Origin: Peterkaempfera bronchialis | GTDB lineage: Bacteria > Actinomycetota > Actinomycetes > Streptomycetales > Streptomycetaceae | DNA: 64,000 bases | Direction of reading: 5' to 3' | Assembly (NCBI RefSeq): GCF_003258605.2 | Contig: NZ_CP031264.1 | Coordinates: forward strand, 744,001-808,000 | Part shown: in pieces, positions 25,149 to 34,090 of the stretch | How positions within the stretch are numbered: position 1 is the first letter of the stretch | How the letters are laid out: every line of letters starts with the position of its first letter | Program-made: the position numbers and the translations under genes | The notes under the pieces: generated by a model | Seen by the model: the letters and a program-made list of their open reading frames with translations, nothing else | The model's database searches: none | What the model was told of the DNA's origin: nothing

Positions 25149-26025
25149 CGGCGATCCCCGTTTCGAGCTTCTTGAAGATCAGGTACCCGCCCACCAGGAA
25201 GACCAGCGAGCTCACGGCGGCGATCACGGTCAGCCGGGCGTCGGGCGCATCACCGTAGAGCAGCGCGCCCCGGTAGCCCTCGATGACCGCGCCGAGCGGG
25301 TTGAACCCGACGTAGACCTCCTGGAGCCGGTGCGGGATCTGGGCCAGCGGATAGGCGACCGGGGTGGCGAAGACTCCCATCTGGGTGATGATCGGCAGCA
25401 GGTGCCGCACATCCCGGAGGTAGACCACGGCCACCGAGAGGATCAGCGCCACGCCGTAGGTGAAGGCGAACTGGATCAGCAGCAGCGGCAGCACCCAGGC
25501 GGCGGTGGCCGCCGGCGGCACCCAGAAGGCGAGGAAGAGCACCCCGAGCACACCCACGCCGATCAGCATGTCCACGCTGGCCACCAGCATGGTGGCGAGC
25601 GGGAAGACCTCACGCGGGCAGTAGACCTTGTTGAGCAGGCTGAGGTTGTTGGCGAGGCTCAGCGCGCCCTGGTTCATGGTGTTGCTGAAGAACTGCCAGA
25701 CGATCAGGCCGACATAGGCGAAGAGCGCATAAGGCGCCGAGCCGGTCTCGATCTTGACGGCCCGGTGGAAGACCAGGGTGAAGATGGCGCAGAGCGCCAG
25801 CGGTGTCAGCACCGCCCAGGCGAAGCCGAGCACCGCCTGCTTGTAGCGGGCCCTCAGGTCCCGCTCGGCCAGTGCGCGCACCAGCTCGCGCGATGCCCAC
25901 AGCTCCCGGGCCACCTGGGCCGGGCGCAGCCGGCGTCTGAAGATCGCGCCGGGCGGCGGCCCCTCGGCGACCGCCGCGCCTCCCTCGGCGCGCACTTCGA
26001 CCAGCTGTGCGTTGCGTCCCCCCAC
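25138..26025 (-). CDS. Polysaccharide ABC exporter permease, Wzm/TagG type (ABC-2 family)
   Basis: 295 residues from GTG 26025, chosen because GGAGG lies a few bases upstream; the frame is open to 26160 but lacks a site. After an amphipathic region (RDLRARYKQAVLGFAW, typical of ABC-2 polysaccharide permeases) there are six membrane helices. The signature NLSLLNKVYCPREVFPL and the GFNPLGAVIEGYRGALL loop are characteristic of Wzm/TagG. It forms the channel for the ATPase encoded immediately downstream. The operon is permease, ATPase and GT4. The LAL-like gene lies about 195 bases upstream on the same strand. Confidence 0.92.
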   Translation of the reverse strand: MGGRNAQLVEVRAEGGAAVAEGPPPGAIFRRRLRPAQVARELWASRELVRALAERDLRARYKQAVLGFAWAVLTPLALCAIFTLVFHRAVKIETGSAPYALFAYVGLIVWQFFSNTMNQGALSLANNLSLLNKVYCPREVFPLATMLVASVDMLIGVGVLGVLFLAFWVPPAATAAWVLPLLLIQFAFTYGVALILSVAVVYLRDVRHLLPIITQMGVFATPVAYPLAQIPHRLQEVYVGFNPLGAVIEGYRGALLYGDAPDARLTVIAAVSSLVFLVGGYLIFKKLETGIADVA

Positions 26026-26220
26026 GGACCTCCGCCTTTCCGTCCCCCCACGGCCCCATCCCGGGGCCGGGCCTGCGGCACCCGACCACTCTGGCACAGA
26101 GTGTGGCCGACCGGAGGCGGTTCGGTGAACGTGATCGACACTCCGTGCCGGGGGGATCACTCCCGGCGGTGGGCAGCCTGATCACCGTCAGGACCAGGCC
26201 GCCCGCACCGCGCGGCGCGG

Positions 26221-29163
26221 TCAGCGCTCCGCTGTGCCGCGCGGGGTGGCGGGGCTGTCGACCACGCGGAGCGGGCGCAGTCTCGGGCCGGTTGCGGCCA
26301 GCTCGGCGCGGGCCCGGTCGGCCAGGCCGTCGGCCTCGCAGCGGACGGCCAGGTCCACCCCCGCGTACAGCCGGTCCGCCGCCTCGTCCGCGCGGTCGGC
26401 CCGGCGCAGCGCCGCACCGAGGTCCACCAGCGCCTCGGCGTACTCATGGAGGCTGGGCGAGCGGCTGAGCAGGTCGACCGCCTCCTCCAGCAGCGCCAGC
26501 GCCTCCGGGCCGCCGTCGGCCACGGCGGCTGCGGTGCGCAGCGCCTGCCCGATCGCGGTGGCCGTGCCATGGCGGCGGGCCCGTTCCAGGGTCTGCGCCA
26601 CCAGCAGCCGGGCGCGGTCGGGGTCGTCGTCCGCGACGGCCAGGGCGAGGTGTCCGGCCCAGGGGCACCAGGTGGGGCTGAGGGCTCCCTTGGCCTCCAT
26701 CCGCCGCCCGACCTCGGCGAGTTCGGCGGCGGCCTCGGTGTGCCGCCCCTGGGAGAGCAGCAGTCGGCCGAGCACCGTCTGGGGGTCGGGGAAGACGACC
26801 GCGCTGGGGAACGGCGGGCCGAAGTCATAGTTGTCGGCGACCCGTTGGGCCTCGTCCAGGTGGCCCCGGGAGAGCAGGACGTCGATCAGCAGTCCGACGG
26901 CGTACCACTGGGCGGGCACCCGGCGGCCCACCCGGTCGGCGAGCCGCACCCCTTCGCGGGCGAAGCCCTCCGCCGCGCCGAGCCGCCCCTGGCGGAACCG
27001 CACCAGGCCGAGCAGGGTGAAGCCGAAGGAGAGGTGCGCGCCGCTCCACCCGGCCTGCTCGCACTCGGCGATGGCGGCGCCGAACATCTCCTCCGCCCGG
27101 TCGGGCTGGTCGGCGTACATGAAGGAGAGCGCGGCCACGCTGGGCAGTTCGAAGCCCCAGTCGGGGTCGGTGTAGCTCAGGGCGGAGCGGGTCCGGCCGG
27201 TGGAGTGCCGGGGCGGCCGCCCGAGGGGCGCGGGAGAGGGCCCCGGGCCGGTGCCGGTCCACAGCGGGGCCTCAGGGATCTGGGGCGTCTGGCCGCTCAG
27301 GGAAGTCTGGCCGCTCAGGGGCGTCTGGCCGCTCAGGGGCGCCCGGGAGGCCAGGCCGAGGGCGCGGTCGGCGATGGCGAGGGTGGTGGCGGCGGGCTCG
27401 CCGCGCAGGGTGGCGTCCCAGGCGCGCAGGCAGAGGACGGCGCGTTCGCCCTCGGTGTGTCCGCCCAGGTGCTCGGCGAGCCGGGCGAGTCGGCGGGAGC
27501 GGGCCGGGCCCTCGGTCTCATAGGCATCGAAGACCTGCCAGAGGAAGTGCGCCGTCTGGAGGCGCAGCCGGCCGCTGGGCGACTCGGTGCGGCCGGCCTC
27601 GTCCCCGACCACCTCGGCGGCCTCGACCAGCCGGTCGCTGTGGGCGAGCGCCTGGGCGAGGCGGAAGGCGATGTCCTCGCGCAGGTCCGGGTCCAGGTCG
27701 GGCTGGGCGAGGGCGGCGCGCAGGTGGTTGACGGTGACGGCGGGGGCGGTGAGCAGGGCGGAGCAGCCGAGTTCATAGAGCACGGCGGCCCGGTCGGCCG
27801 GGCGCGGCGGCTCGCGCAGGGCGCGTTCCAGGCAGCGGCGGGCCGCCTCGGGGGCACCGGCCCGGAGGTTCTCGCGGGCGGCGGCGCGCAGGTGGTCGAC
27901 GGTGTCGGGGTCGCTGTCGGGGTGGGTCTCCAGCAGGTGGCGGGCGGCGGCGGCGATGCCAAGTCCGGCGTCGGCGACGGCCCAGGCGGCCTGCCCGTGC
28001 AGGGCGGTGCGGGTGGCCGGGGGGATGGCGCTGTAGACCGCGGTGGCGATCAGCGGGTGGACGAACTCCAGGGTGGTGGTGCCGGTGAGGATCCGGGCGG
28101 TACGCAGCCGGTCGACGGCGTCCGCCGCCTCGGCGAGGCCCAGCCCGGCGACGGTGGCGGCCAGGCCGGGCGAGATCTCGGTGCCGAGCACGGCTGCGGC
28201 CCAGGCGAGGCGTACGGTGCCGGGGCCGAGGCGTTCCAGGCGGCGGACCAGTCCGCTGCCACGTGCGGTGGCGGCGAGGTCGCGCAGCAGCGGGGCGGCG
28301 TCCGCGACCGGTTCGATGCCCCGGTCCTGGACCCTGGCGATGAGTTCCACGGTCTCGTACGGGTTGCCGCCGGTGACCGCCCAGCACTCATGGCAGAAGG
28401 GGCCGTCGGCGCGGTCGCCGAGGGCGCTGCGGACCAGCCCGGCGACGGCGTCGGGGCTGAGCGCGTTGAGGCCGATGGGCCGGGCGGCGCGGCCGGTGAC
28501 GAGGGTGCGGAAGGTGTCGGCCGCCTCGGGCAGCTCGCCGGGCCGGTAGCCGAGCACGGCGAGCACGGGCAGCTCCCGGAGCCTGACGGCGAAGGCCGCG
28601 AACCAGGCCAGGGACTCCAGGTCGGCCCAGTGGGCGTCGTCCACGACCAGGACGATCGGCGGCTGGAGGACGGCGAGCCGGGTGACCACCCAGTCGAGGC
28701 CGTCGCGGACGCCCTGGGGGTCGGGCAGCGCGCCGTCGCCCTGGGCGAAGAGGCCGACTGCGGGTCCGGCGATCTCGTACCAGCCGCCGAACAGCTCCCG
28801 GCACTCGGCCTCGGTGCGGCCGGCCAGGACGGGTTGCAGCAGTTGGCGGACCACATGGAAGGGGACGGTGTGCTCCTGCTCGCTGCCGCGCGCGAAGAGC
28901 ACGGTGCAGTCGCGGGCGGCGGTGCGGCGGGCCTCGGCGAGCAGGGTGGTCTTGCCCAGCCCAGCCGCTCCGCTGAAGAGCAGCAGGTCGCCGAGGGCGG
29001 CGCCGGCGCCCTCGGGCCCCGCGCGGAGCCGGTCGACGGCCTCCCGGACGGCGGCCAGTTCCCGCTCGCGCTCATACAGGTGCGGGCTGCCGAGGGCACC
29101 CGCGGCGGTGCCCAGCCCTGCACGGTCGGCCTCGGCTTCTGACGCCGCCGGTCTGTCCGACAA
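26221..29163 (-). CDS. Large LAL-type ATPase lacking the LuxR DNA-binding domain
   Basis: 980 residues from a TTG start at 29163 that has purine-rich GAGGAGAGAGG upstream. An N-terminal AAA/STAND ATPase has Walker A SGAAGLGKTTLL and Walker B IVLVVDDAHWAD. The rest is a helical TPR-like scaffold as in LuxR-type LAL regulators. In those proteins the sequence after the ELAATG block continues into a TPSERRVA-like linker and a LuxR helix-turn-helix. Here it ends ELAATGPRLRPLRV followed by about 14 residues, and no frame downstream encodes the missing domain. A low-complexity insert of about 60 residues with three LSGQT repeats interrupts the helical part. It may be an ATPase that signals through a partner, or a truncated regulator. 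Confidence 0.82.
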   Translation of the reverse strand: MSDRPAASEAEADRAGLGTAAGALGSPHLYERERELAAVREAVDRLRAGPEGAGAALGDLLLFSGAAGLGKTTLLAEARRTAARDCTVLFARGSEQEHTVPFHVVRQLLQPVLAGRTEAECRELFGGWYEIAGPAVGLFAQGDGALPDPQGVRDGLDWVVTRLAVLQPPIVLVVDDAHWADLESLAWFAAFAVRLRELPVLAVLGYRPGELPEAADTFRTLVTGRAARPIGLNALSPDAVAGLVRSALGDRADGPFCHECWAVTGGNPYETVELIARVQDRGIEPVADAAPLLRDLAATARGSGLVRRLERLGPGTVRLAWAAAVLGTEISPGLAATVAGLGLAEAADAVDRLRTARILTGTTTLEFVHPLIATAVYSAIPPATRTALHGQAAWAVADAGLGIAAAARHLLETHPDSDPDTVDHLRAAARENLRAGAPEAARRCLERALREPPRPADRAAVLYELGCSALLTAPAVTVNHLRAALAQPDLDPDLREDIAFRLAQALAHSDRLVEAAEVVGDEAGRTESPSGRLRLQTAHFLWQVFDAYETEGPARSRRLARLAEHLGGHTEGERAVLCLRAWDATLRGEPAATTLAIADRALGLASRAPLSGQTPLSGQTSLSGQTPQIPEAPLWTGTGPGPSPAPLGRPPRHSTGRTRSALSYTDPDWGFELPSVAALSFMYADQPDRAEEMFGAAIAECEQAGWSGAHLSFGFTLLGLVRFRQGRLGAAEGFAREGVRLADRVGRRVPAQWYAVGLLIDVLLSRGHLDEAQRVADNYDFGPPFPSAVVFPDPQTVLGRLLLSQGRHTEAAAELAEVGRRMEAKGALSPTWCPWAGHLALAVADDDPDRARLLVAQTLERARRHGTATAIGQALRTAAAVADGGPEALALLEEAVDLLSRSPSLHEYAEALVDLGAALRRADRADEAADRLYAGVDLAVRCEADGLADRARAELAATGPRLRPLRVVDSPATPRGTAER
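27287..27337. repeat. 18-bp repeat, three copies, inside the LAL-like gene
   Basis: GTCTGGCCGCTCAGG starts at 27287, 27305 and 27323 with an 18-base period. It encodes a six-residue unit containing LSGQT on the minus strand and preserves the frame. Confidence 0.85.
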
Positions 29164-29295
29164 CCCCGTGCCTCTCTCCTCGTCCGCCCCTTGCGGGGAG
29201 CGTACCGATTAAACGCGCCCGGGTCGGCTCTGTATGCAGTTCGCGCGGGATGCGGTTCGCCCACGACCGGGTGACGGCAGGTCAGGGCAGGGTGG

Positions 29296-30395
29296 TCAGC
29301 GGACGGCGGCCACCTCGCCGAGCAGCCGCTGCCAGGCGTCCGCGACCACGCCCAGTTCGAAGCGGTCCAGGGCGTGGCGGCGGGCGGCGGCGCCCAGGGC
29401 GGCGCGGTCGCCGGTGAGGACCCGGCCGAGGGCGTCGGCCAGGGCCTGGGCGTCGCCGGGGGCACCAGGGCGCCGGTGACCCCGTCGACCACGGCCTCCC
29501 GGACCCAGCCGACCTCGGTGGCGACGCTGGGCAGGGCGGCCAGCGCGGCTTCGACGAGGACGCCGGGCATGCCCTCGCTGGCGCTGCTGAGCAGCAGCGC
29601 GTCGGCGGCCCGGTAGAGCTCGGCGGGGCTGTCCAGGCCGCCGAGGAAGTGCACCCGGCCGGGGGCGAGGACGGCGGCGTGCTCCTCCAGGGCGGCGCGC
29701 AGCGGGCCCTCGCCGGCCACCGCGAGGTGGGCGCCGGGGGTGCGGGTGACGGCGTCCACGGCGAGGTCGATCCGCTTCTCGGGGGTGAGCGCGCCCACGG
29801 CGGCGGCCAGCGGTACATCGGGCGGCAGGCCCAGGGCGCGGCGGGCGGCGAGCCGGTCGGCGGGTCCGGCGGCGGGCGGGTAGCGGTCGGCGGCGCGTCC
29901 GTTGGGGATGGTGCGGACCCGTTCGGGGTGCAGCCGGAAGCGGTCCAGCAGCACCTCGCGGGCGCCGTCGGAGAGGGCGGCGACGGCGGCGGCCCGGTGC
30001 AGGGCGGCGCCGACCCGCAGTCGGCGGGCCCGGCTCGCGGTCCAGTGCCGGGGGTCGCCGATGTTGACGTAGACGAAGGGGGTGCGGCTGCCGAGCAGCG
30101 CCGCCGCGCAGGCGGGCAGGGTGCTGGAGCCATGGGCGACCACCACGTCGGCGGTGGTCGCGGCGCGGCGCAGGGCGCGCAGCGTGGCGGGGTGGAAGCG
30201 GGCGGGGCCGAGCACCGGCAGCGGGTCCCCGGGCGGGGCGTCGGGGTGGGGTTGGAGGGCGGCGATGCGGCTCTCGGTGCCTCGGGCGAGGAGTTCGGCG
30301 TGCAGGTCGCGGGCGAGGTTCTGGGCGCCGCGCCGACGGGGGTCGGTCACCAGGTGGAGGACGCGGGGCTGCTCGGCTGACGCGGTGTCGGGCAT
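29296..30395 (-). pseudogene. Glycosyltransferase family 4 interrupted by a one-base frameshift
   Basis: Translation from ATG 30395 (site AGGGTGG) gives a good GT4 protein: VLHLVTDPRRRGAQNLARDL, VGALTPEKRIDLAVDAV, a LLSSASEGMPGVLVEAALAALP donor site, and GVTGALVPP. At that point the frame fails. A run of five Gs on the plus strand (29458-29462) would need six to continue as GDAQALADALGRVL and finish RFELGVVADAWQRLLGEVAAVR at the stop at 29296. Both halves have normal codon bias, so the gene is either recently inactivated, prone to slippage at this homopolymer, or affected by a base-calling error. It is divergent from the next GT4 across 263 bases. Confidence 0.8.
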
Positions 30396-30658
30396 GGTGC
30401 ACCACCCTGGCACAGCGGGCGGTCCGGCAGAGCCGGTTCTGCGGGTCGCCTGGTGCACCGTGACCGGGTGCGTCCGTCACTTGACGTTCTTTGCCCGAAT
30501 CCGACAGCGGCTTTGCCTGCCTGGGGGCACTCTTTACGTATCCGAACCGCCGTTCCGCAGCGGGCACCCCTCCCCGCCTGGGATGCTGTGTCGGCGATGG
30601 CGCCGCCGGACGGCGGGGAGGGCCGGTGCGCATCGCACAAGGGGGGGGAGACCTGCAC

Positions 30659-31846
30659 ATGCATGTGCTCTATGTGATCGACAGTCTGGAGAGAGTCGGC
30701 GGCGCGGAGCAGGGCCTCGCCAGCATGGCGCCTCATCTGATCCGCAGCGGCGTCCGGCTGGACATCGCCTATCTGGTCGACTCCGAGGGGTTCCAGCCGG
30801 AGCTGGCCGCCGCCGGAGCCACCCTCTTCGGGGTGCACCGGGCCGGCCGGTCCGGCCGCGTCCGGGGTCTGTACGAGCTGCTGCGCGAGCGCCGCCCCGA
30901 CCTGGTGCACACCACCCTGTTCGAGTCCGATGTGCTGGGCCGCAGCGCGGCGCTGGCGGCGCGGGTGCCGGTGGTGTCCAGCCTGGTCAACTCCTCGTAC
31001 GGGCCGGAGCATGTGCACGCCCGGGGCCTGAGCCCGTGGAAGGTGCGCGCGGCCCAGGCGGTGGACGGGGTGACCGCGCAGGGCACCCGCCGCTTCCATG
31101 CGCTGACCCGGCATGTCGCCGGGGCGATGTCCCGCCGGCTGCGGATCTCCCCGGACCGGATCGATGTCATCCCGCGCGGCCGGGACCCCGAGCTGCTGGG
31201 CACCGCCGACCCCGAGCGGCGGGCCAAGGTGCGGGCCTCGCTCGGTCTGCCGCAGGAGGTGCCGCTGGTGCTGGCCGCCGCCCGGCAGCAGTACCAGAAG
31301 GGCCTGGACGTGCTGCTGGAGTCCTGGCCCCGGGTGCGCCGCGCGGTGCCGGAGGCGGTGCTGCTGCTGGCGGGCGGCCCCGGCGCCGAGACGGCCCGGC
31401 TGCGGGCCCTGGCCGAGGCCGCCGACGGCGGGGCGGCGCCCGCGTCCGACGGCTCCACCGGGAGCGTGCGCTTCCTGGGGGCGCGCACCGATGTCTTCGA
31501 CCTGATGGCGGCCAGCGACGTCTTCACCGCCCCGTCGCGCTGGGAGGGCCTGGGCAGCGCCGCGATGGAGGCCATGGGCGTGGGGGTGCCCCTGGTCTGC
31601 TCCGATGTGCCCGCGCTGCGGGAGACCGTCGGCTCGGAGGAGTACGCCTCGCTGGTCCCGCCCGAGCGGCCCGAGGAGCTGGCCGACGCCCTGGTGGCCA
31701 CCCTGGAGCACACCGAGGCCGCGCAGCGCCGGGTGGAGGCGGCCCGGGCGCGCTTCCTGGCGTTCTTCACCCTCCAGCGGGTGACGGGGCGCACCGTGGA
31801 CTTCTATGAGCGGTCGCTCGGGGCGCGGGGGCGCGGGGGCCGCTGA
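30659..31846 (+). CDS. Glycosyltransferase family 4
   Basis: 395 residues from ATG 30659, preceded by GGGGGGGGAG. The N-terminus VLYVIDSLERVGGAEQGLA is a typical GT4 acceptor-side motif. The C-domain has VLAAARQQYQKGLDVLLES, LLAGGPGAE and the donor-site signature PSRWEGLGSAAMEAMGVGVP with the Glu-x7-Glu pair. It should add a hexose or related sugar to a lipid-linked intermediate at the inner membrane face. It stands alone between the divergent frameshifted GT4 and the BY-kinase operon that begins 411 bases later. Confidence 0.92.
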   Translation: MHVLYVIDSLERVGGAEQGLASMAPHLIRSGVRLDIAYLVDSEGFQPELAAAGATLFGVHRAGRSGRVRGLYELLRERRPDLVHTTLFESDVLGRSAALAARVPVVSSLVNSSYGPEHVHARGLSPWKVRAAQAVDGVTAQGTRRFHALTRHVAGAMSRRLRISPDRIDVIPRGRDPELLGTADPERRAKVRASLGLPQEVPLVLAAARQQYQKGLDVLLESWPRVRRAVPEAVLLLAGGPGAETARLRALAEAADGGAAPASDGSTGSVRFLGARTDVFDLMAASDVFTAPSRWEGLGSAAMEAMGVGVPLVCSDVPALRETVGSEEYASLVPPERPEELADALVATLEHTEAAQRRVEAARARFLAFFTLQRVTGRTVDFYERSLGARGRGGR

Positions 31847-32257
31847 CCGGGAATTGCCAAAGTGGTTGCGCCGGACGCCTGCTGAGGCAAGCATCGCAAG
31901 GGACGGCGGTTCCACACGGGGGTGCGGAAGGCGAGCTTCCGCGTGGTCAGGGGGGTAGAGGTGCACAACCGATCGAGGAATCCCGCGACCGCCTGCTGCG
32001 GCCGGCGCGGTGGCGGCTGTCCGCGACCGTCCGCGTCCGAGACCCCACGGGCCTGAACCAGGAGCGAGCCGCCGCCACGCCGCCGCCGCCCGGGGGAGGG
32101 CGCGGCTCGCCGCACCGGCGCCTCACCGAGCCGGACGGCGCACCGCGTGGGCCTCGCCACGGCCCGTGTGGACGCGACGCACGGCACCGCCGGGACCGGC
32201 AGCGGGAGGGCCGGGCCCGGTAGCACCGAGCACACGATCGCGAGGGGAACTCCACCG
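31847..32257. other. 411-base leader and intergenic region before the Wzz/BY-kinase operon
   Basis: No gene is convincing. A hairpin with a 7-bp stem, GCGGAAG (31924-31930) and CTTCCGC (31936-31942), lies about 80 bases after the GT4 stop and could be its terminator or part of a leader. A short frame from the GTG at 31949 has no family-like features. The operon promoter is expected here, but no clear -35/-10 pair stands out. Confidence 0.5.
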
Positions 32258-34090
32258 GTGGAACCGGCAAACCATCTCACCGTCCTACGACGGTACTGGC
32301 GGCTGCTCGTCGGCTGCGGCCTGGCGGCGCTCGTCGTCGGCTGGCTGCTCACCCCGGCCGGCAACGCCGTGGACAACGGCAAGTGGGAGTGCAAGGTCAG
32401 CATCGTGCCGGCTGCGGGCTCCGGAGACACCGTCAAGATCGACCAGGTGCTGTCCTTCGCCACCGGCTCGGACGTCGCCCAGGCCGCCGCCAAGAAGCTC
32501 GGCACCACCGACCTCCAGACGCTGCTGACCCGCCGCGAGGTGACGGCGGTCAGCGAGCAGATGCTCCAGTTCACCGCGCACGGCCCCACCCAGCAGGCCT
32601 GCTCCGACGTGGTCAGCGCGTTCGCCGAGGCCACCATCATCGGGTACGGCCGCGAGGCGCAGAAGAACGCCCAGGACTCCATCCAGTCCCTCCAGCAGCA
32701 GGCGACGATCCAGCAGCAGCAGCTCGACTCCCTCAACTCCAGGCTCGCCGGCGCCACCGCCGAGGCGCAGACCAAGCTGCAACCGCAGATAGACGCCGCC
32801 AAGGCCGCCATCACCAAGACCCTGACCGACATCTCCAACCTCCAGAACGCCGCCCGCACCGACGCCGTGCGCAAGTGGGGCTCCATCGACAGCAGCCCGG
32901 CCGACTCCACCCTGCTCACCGCGCCCAGCAGCCGCCCGCTGCGCCTCGCCCTCGCGGTCGCCCTCGGGTTGGCGCTCGGCGTGGTCGCCGCGCTGATGCT
33001 GGACCGGATCGACGGCAAAGTACGGACTCGCAACGGCGCCGAGGAGGCGTTCGCCCTGCCGGTGATCGGCGAGATCCCGGTGCTCTCCCGGCGGCTGCGG
33101 CGGCTGCGCGAGCCGGTGGTGGTCGCCCGCCCGTCCGCGTCGGCCGCCGAGGCGTACCGCTCGCTGCGCTCCACCCTGCTGCTGACCGGGCCGCCCTCGC
33201 TCTCCCTGCACATCAGGGACGGAGAGGAGGACGGCAGTCCGGCGGCGGCCGCCGCGCTGGTCTCCCGCCGGCTCGCCCACCCGGCCCCCGTGGTGCTGGT
33301 GATGTCCGGGCGCAGCGGCGACGGCAAGACCACCACCGTGGCCAATCTGGCGGCCGCGCTCGCCGAGACCGGCCGCTCGGTGCTCGTGCTGGACTGCGAC
33401 TTCCGCCACCCGCAGACCCATGAGCACTTCGGGGTGGCCGCGCGCGGTCCCGGCATGGCCGAACTGCTGCGCGGCGACCGGCTCACCGGCATCGTCGACG
33501 TCGTCCGGACCACCAATGTGGAAGGGGTCACCCTGATCGGCGCCGGAAACACCAACGCCTACCCCGCAGCCCTGGTGATGCGCGCCGGGGAGGTGCTGCA
33601 ACGGGCCCGGCGGCACGCCGACATCGTGCTGATCGACACCTCGCCGCTGCTGCACGCCAATGACGCGTACGACCTGGTGCAGCACGCCGACGCGGTACTG
33701 GTGACCGCCCGCAGCGGCAATGTGACACCGGAGCAGGCCGCCCGGGTCAGCGAACTGCTGGCCCGCACCGGCGTACCGGTGGCCGGGCTCGCGCTCACCG
33801 CCTCCCCGTCGCCGTCCGGCGGCGGCCCGCGCACCGGGCTGCGCCGCTCGGAGGCCGCGCCGCCCGGCGCCGCCGTCACCACCCTGGGCCGGGGCGGCGC
33901 GCAGCCACGCGCCCTGGTCCGGCCCGACGACGACGAGGAGGACCGGGTCTACGAGACCCGCGAGCGGGAACGCGAACGGCACGCCCCGAGCTGGGCGCGC
34001 GGCGAGGCCGGACTGCCCGACCGGGCCGTGGACGGCGGGTACGCCGCCGACCCGGCGGCGGTCCGCCGGGCGGAGGGGGAGGACCGGTGA
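32258..34090 (+). CDS. Chain-length regulator fused to bacterial tyrosine kinase (Wzz/BY-kinase)
   Basis: 610 residues from GTG 32258 (GAGGGGAA upstream). Two membrane helices (about 15-32 and 229-249) bracket an extracytoplasmic coiled-coil-rich Wzz domain, with a Gln-rich coil near 145-185. The cytoplasmic kinase has Walker A GRSGDGKTTT (Lys357), Walker A' VLVLDCDFRHP and Walker B DIVLIDTSPLL. The C-terminal 70 residues are charged and contain only two tyrosines (VYE, GGYAA), rather than a dense Tyr cluster, so autophosphorylation control may be limited. Such proteins set polymer length and coordinate Wzy-dependent export. It heads a coupled operon; its stop overlaps the next GTG by four bases. 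Confidence 0.9.
   Translation: MEPANHLTVLRRYWRLLVGCGLAALVVGWLLTPAGNAVDNGKWECKVSIVPAAGSGDTVKIDQVLSFATGSDVAQAAAKKLGTTDLQTLLTRREVTAVSEQMLQFTAHGPTQQACSDVVSAFAEATIIGYGREAQKNAQDSIQSLQQQATIQQQQLDSLNSRLAGATAEAQTKLQPQIDAAKAAITKTLTDISNLQNAARTDAVRKWGSIDSSPADSTLLTAPSSRPLRLALAVALGLALGVVAALMLDRIDGKVRTRNGAEEAFALPVIGEIPVLSRRLRRLREPVVVARPSASAAEAYRSLRSTLLLTGPPSLSLHIRDGEEDGSPAAAAALVSRRLAHPAPVVLVMSGRSGDGKTTTVANLAAALAETGRSVLVLDCDFRHPQTHEHFGVAARGPGMAELLRGDRLTGIVDVVRTTNVEGVTLIGAGNTNAYPAALVMRAGEVLQRARRHADIVLIDTSPLLHANDAYDLVQHADAVLVTARSGNVTPEQAARVSELLARTGVPVAGLALTASPSPSGGGPRTGLRRSEAAPPGAAVTTLGRGGAQPRALVRPDDDEEDRVYETRERERERHAPSWARGEAGLPDRAVDGGYAADPAAVRRAEGEDR

Noticed and set aside
26446-29142. 898-residue plus-strand open frame antisense to the LAL-like ATPase
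   Set aside because: It is Gly/Ala/Gln-rich with no domain and wrong codon bias; the minus-strand ATPase motifs are unambiguous.
28050-29295. Continuation of the 30.4-kb GT4 frame into the LAL-like gene
   Set aside because: Beyond about 29458 the translation has no GT4 features and overlaps a same-strand gene; the true C-terminus lies in the shifted frame.
31949-32060. Short GTG frame as a leader peptide of the BY-kinase operon
   Set aside because: Weak ribosome context, no conserved features, and many such frames occur by chance at this GC content.
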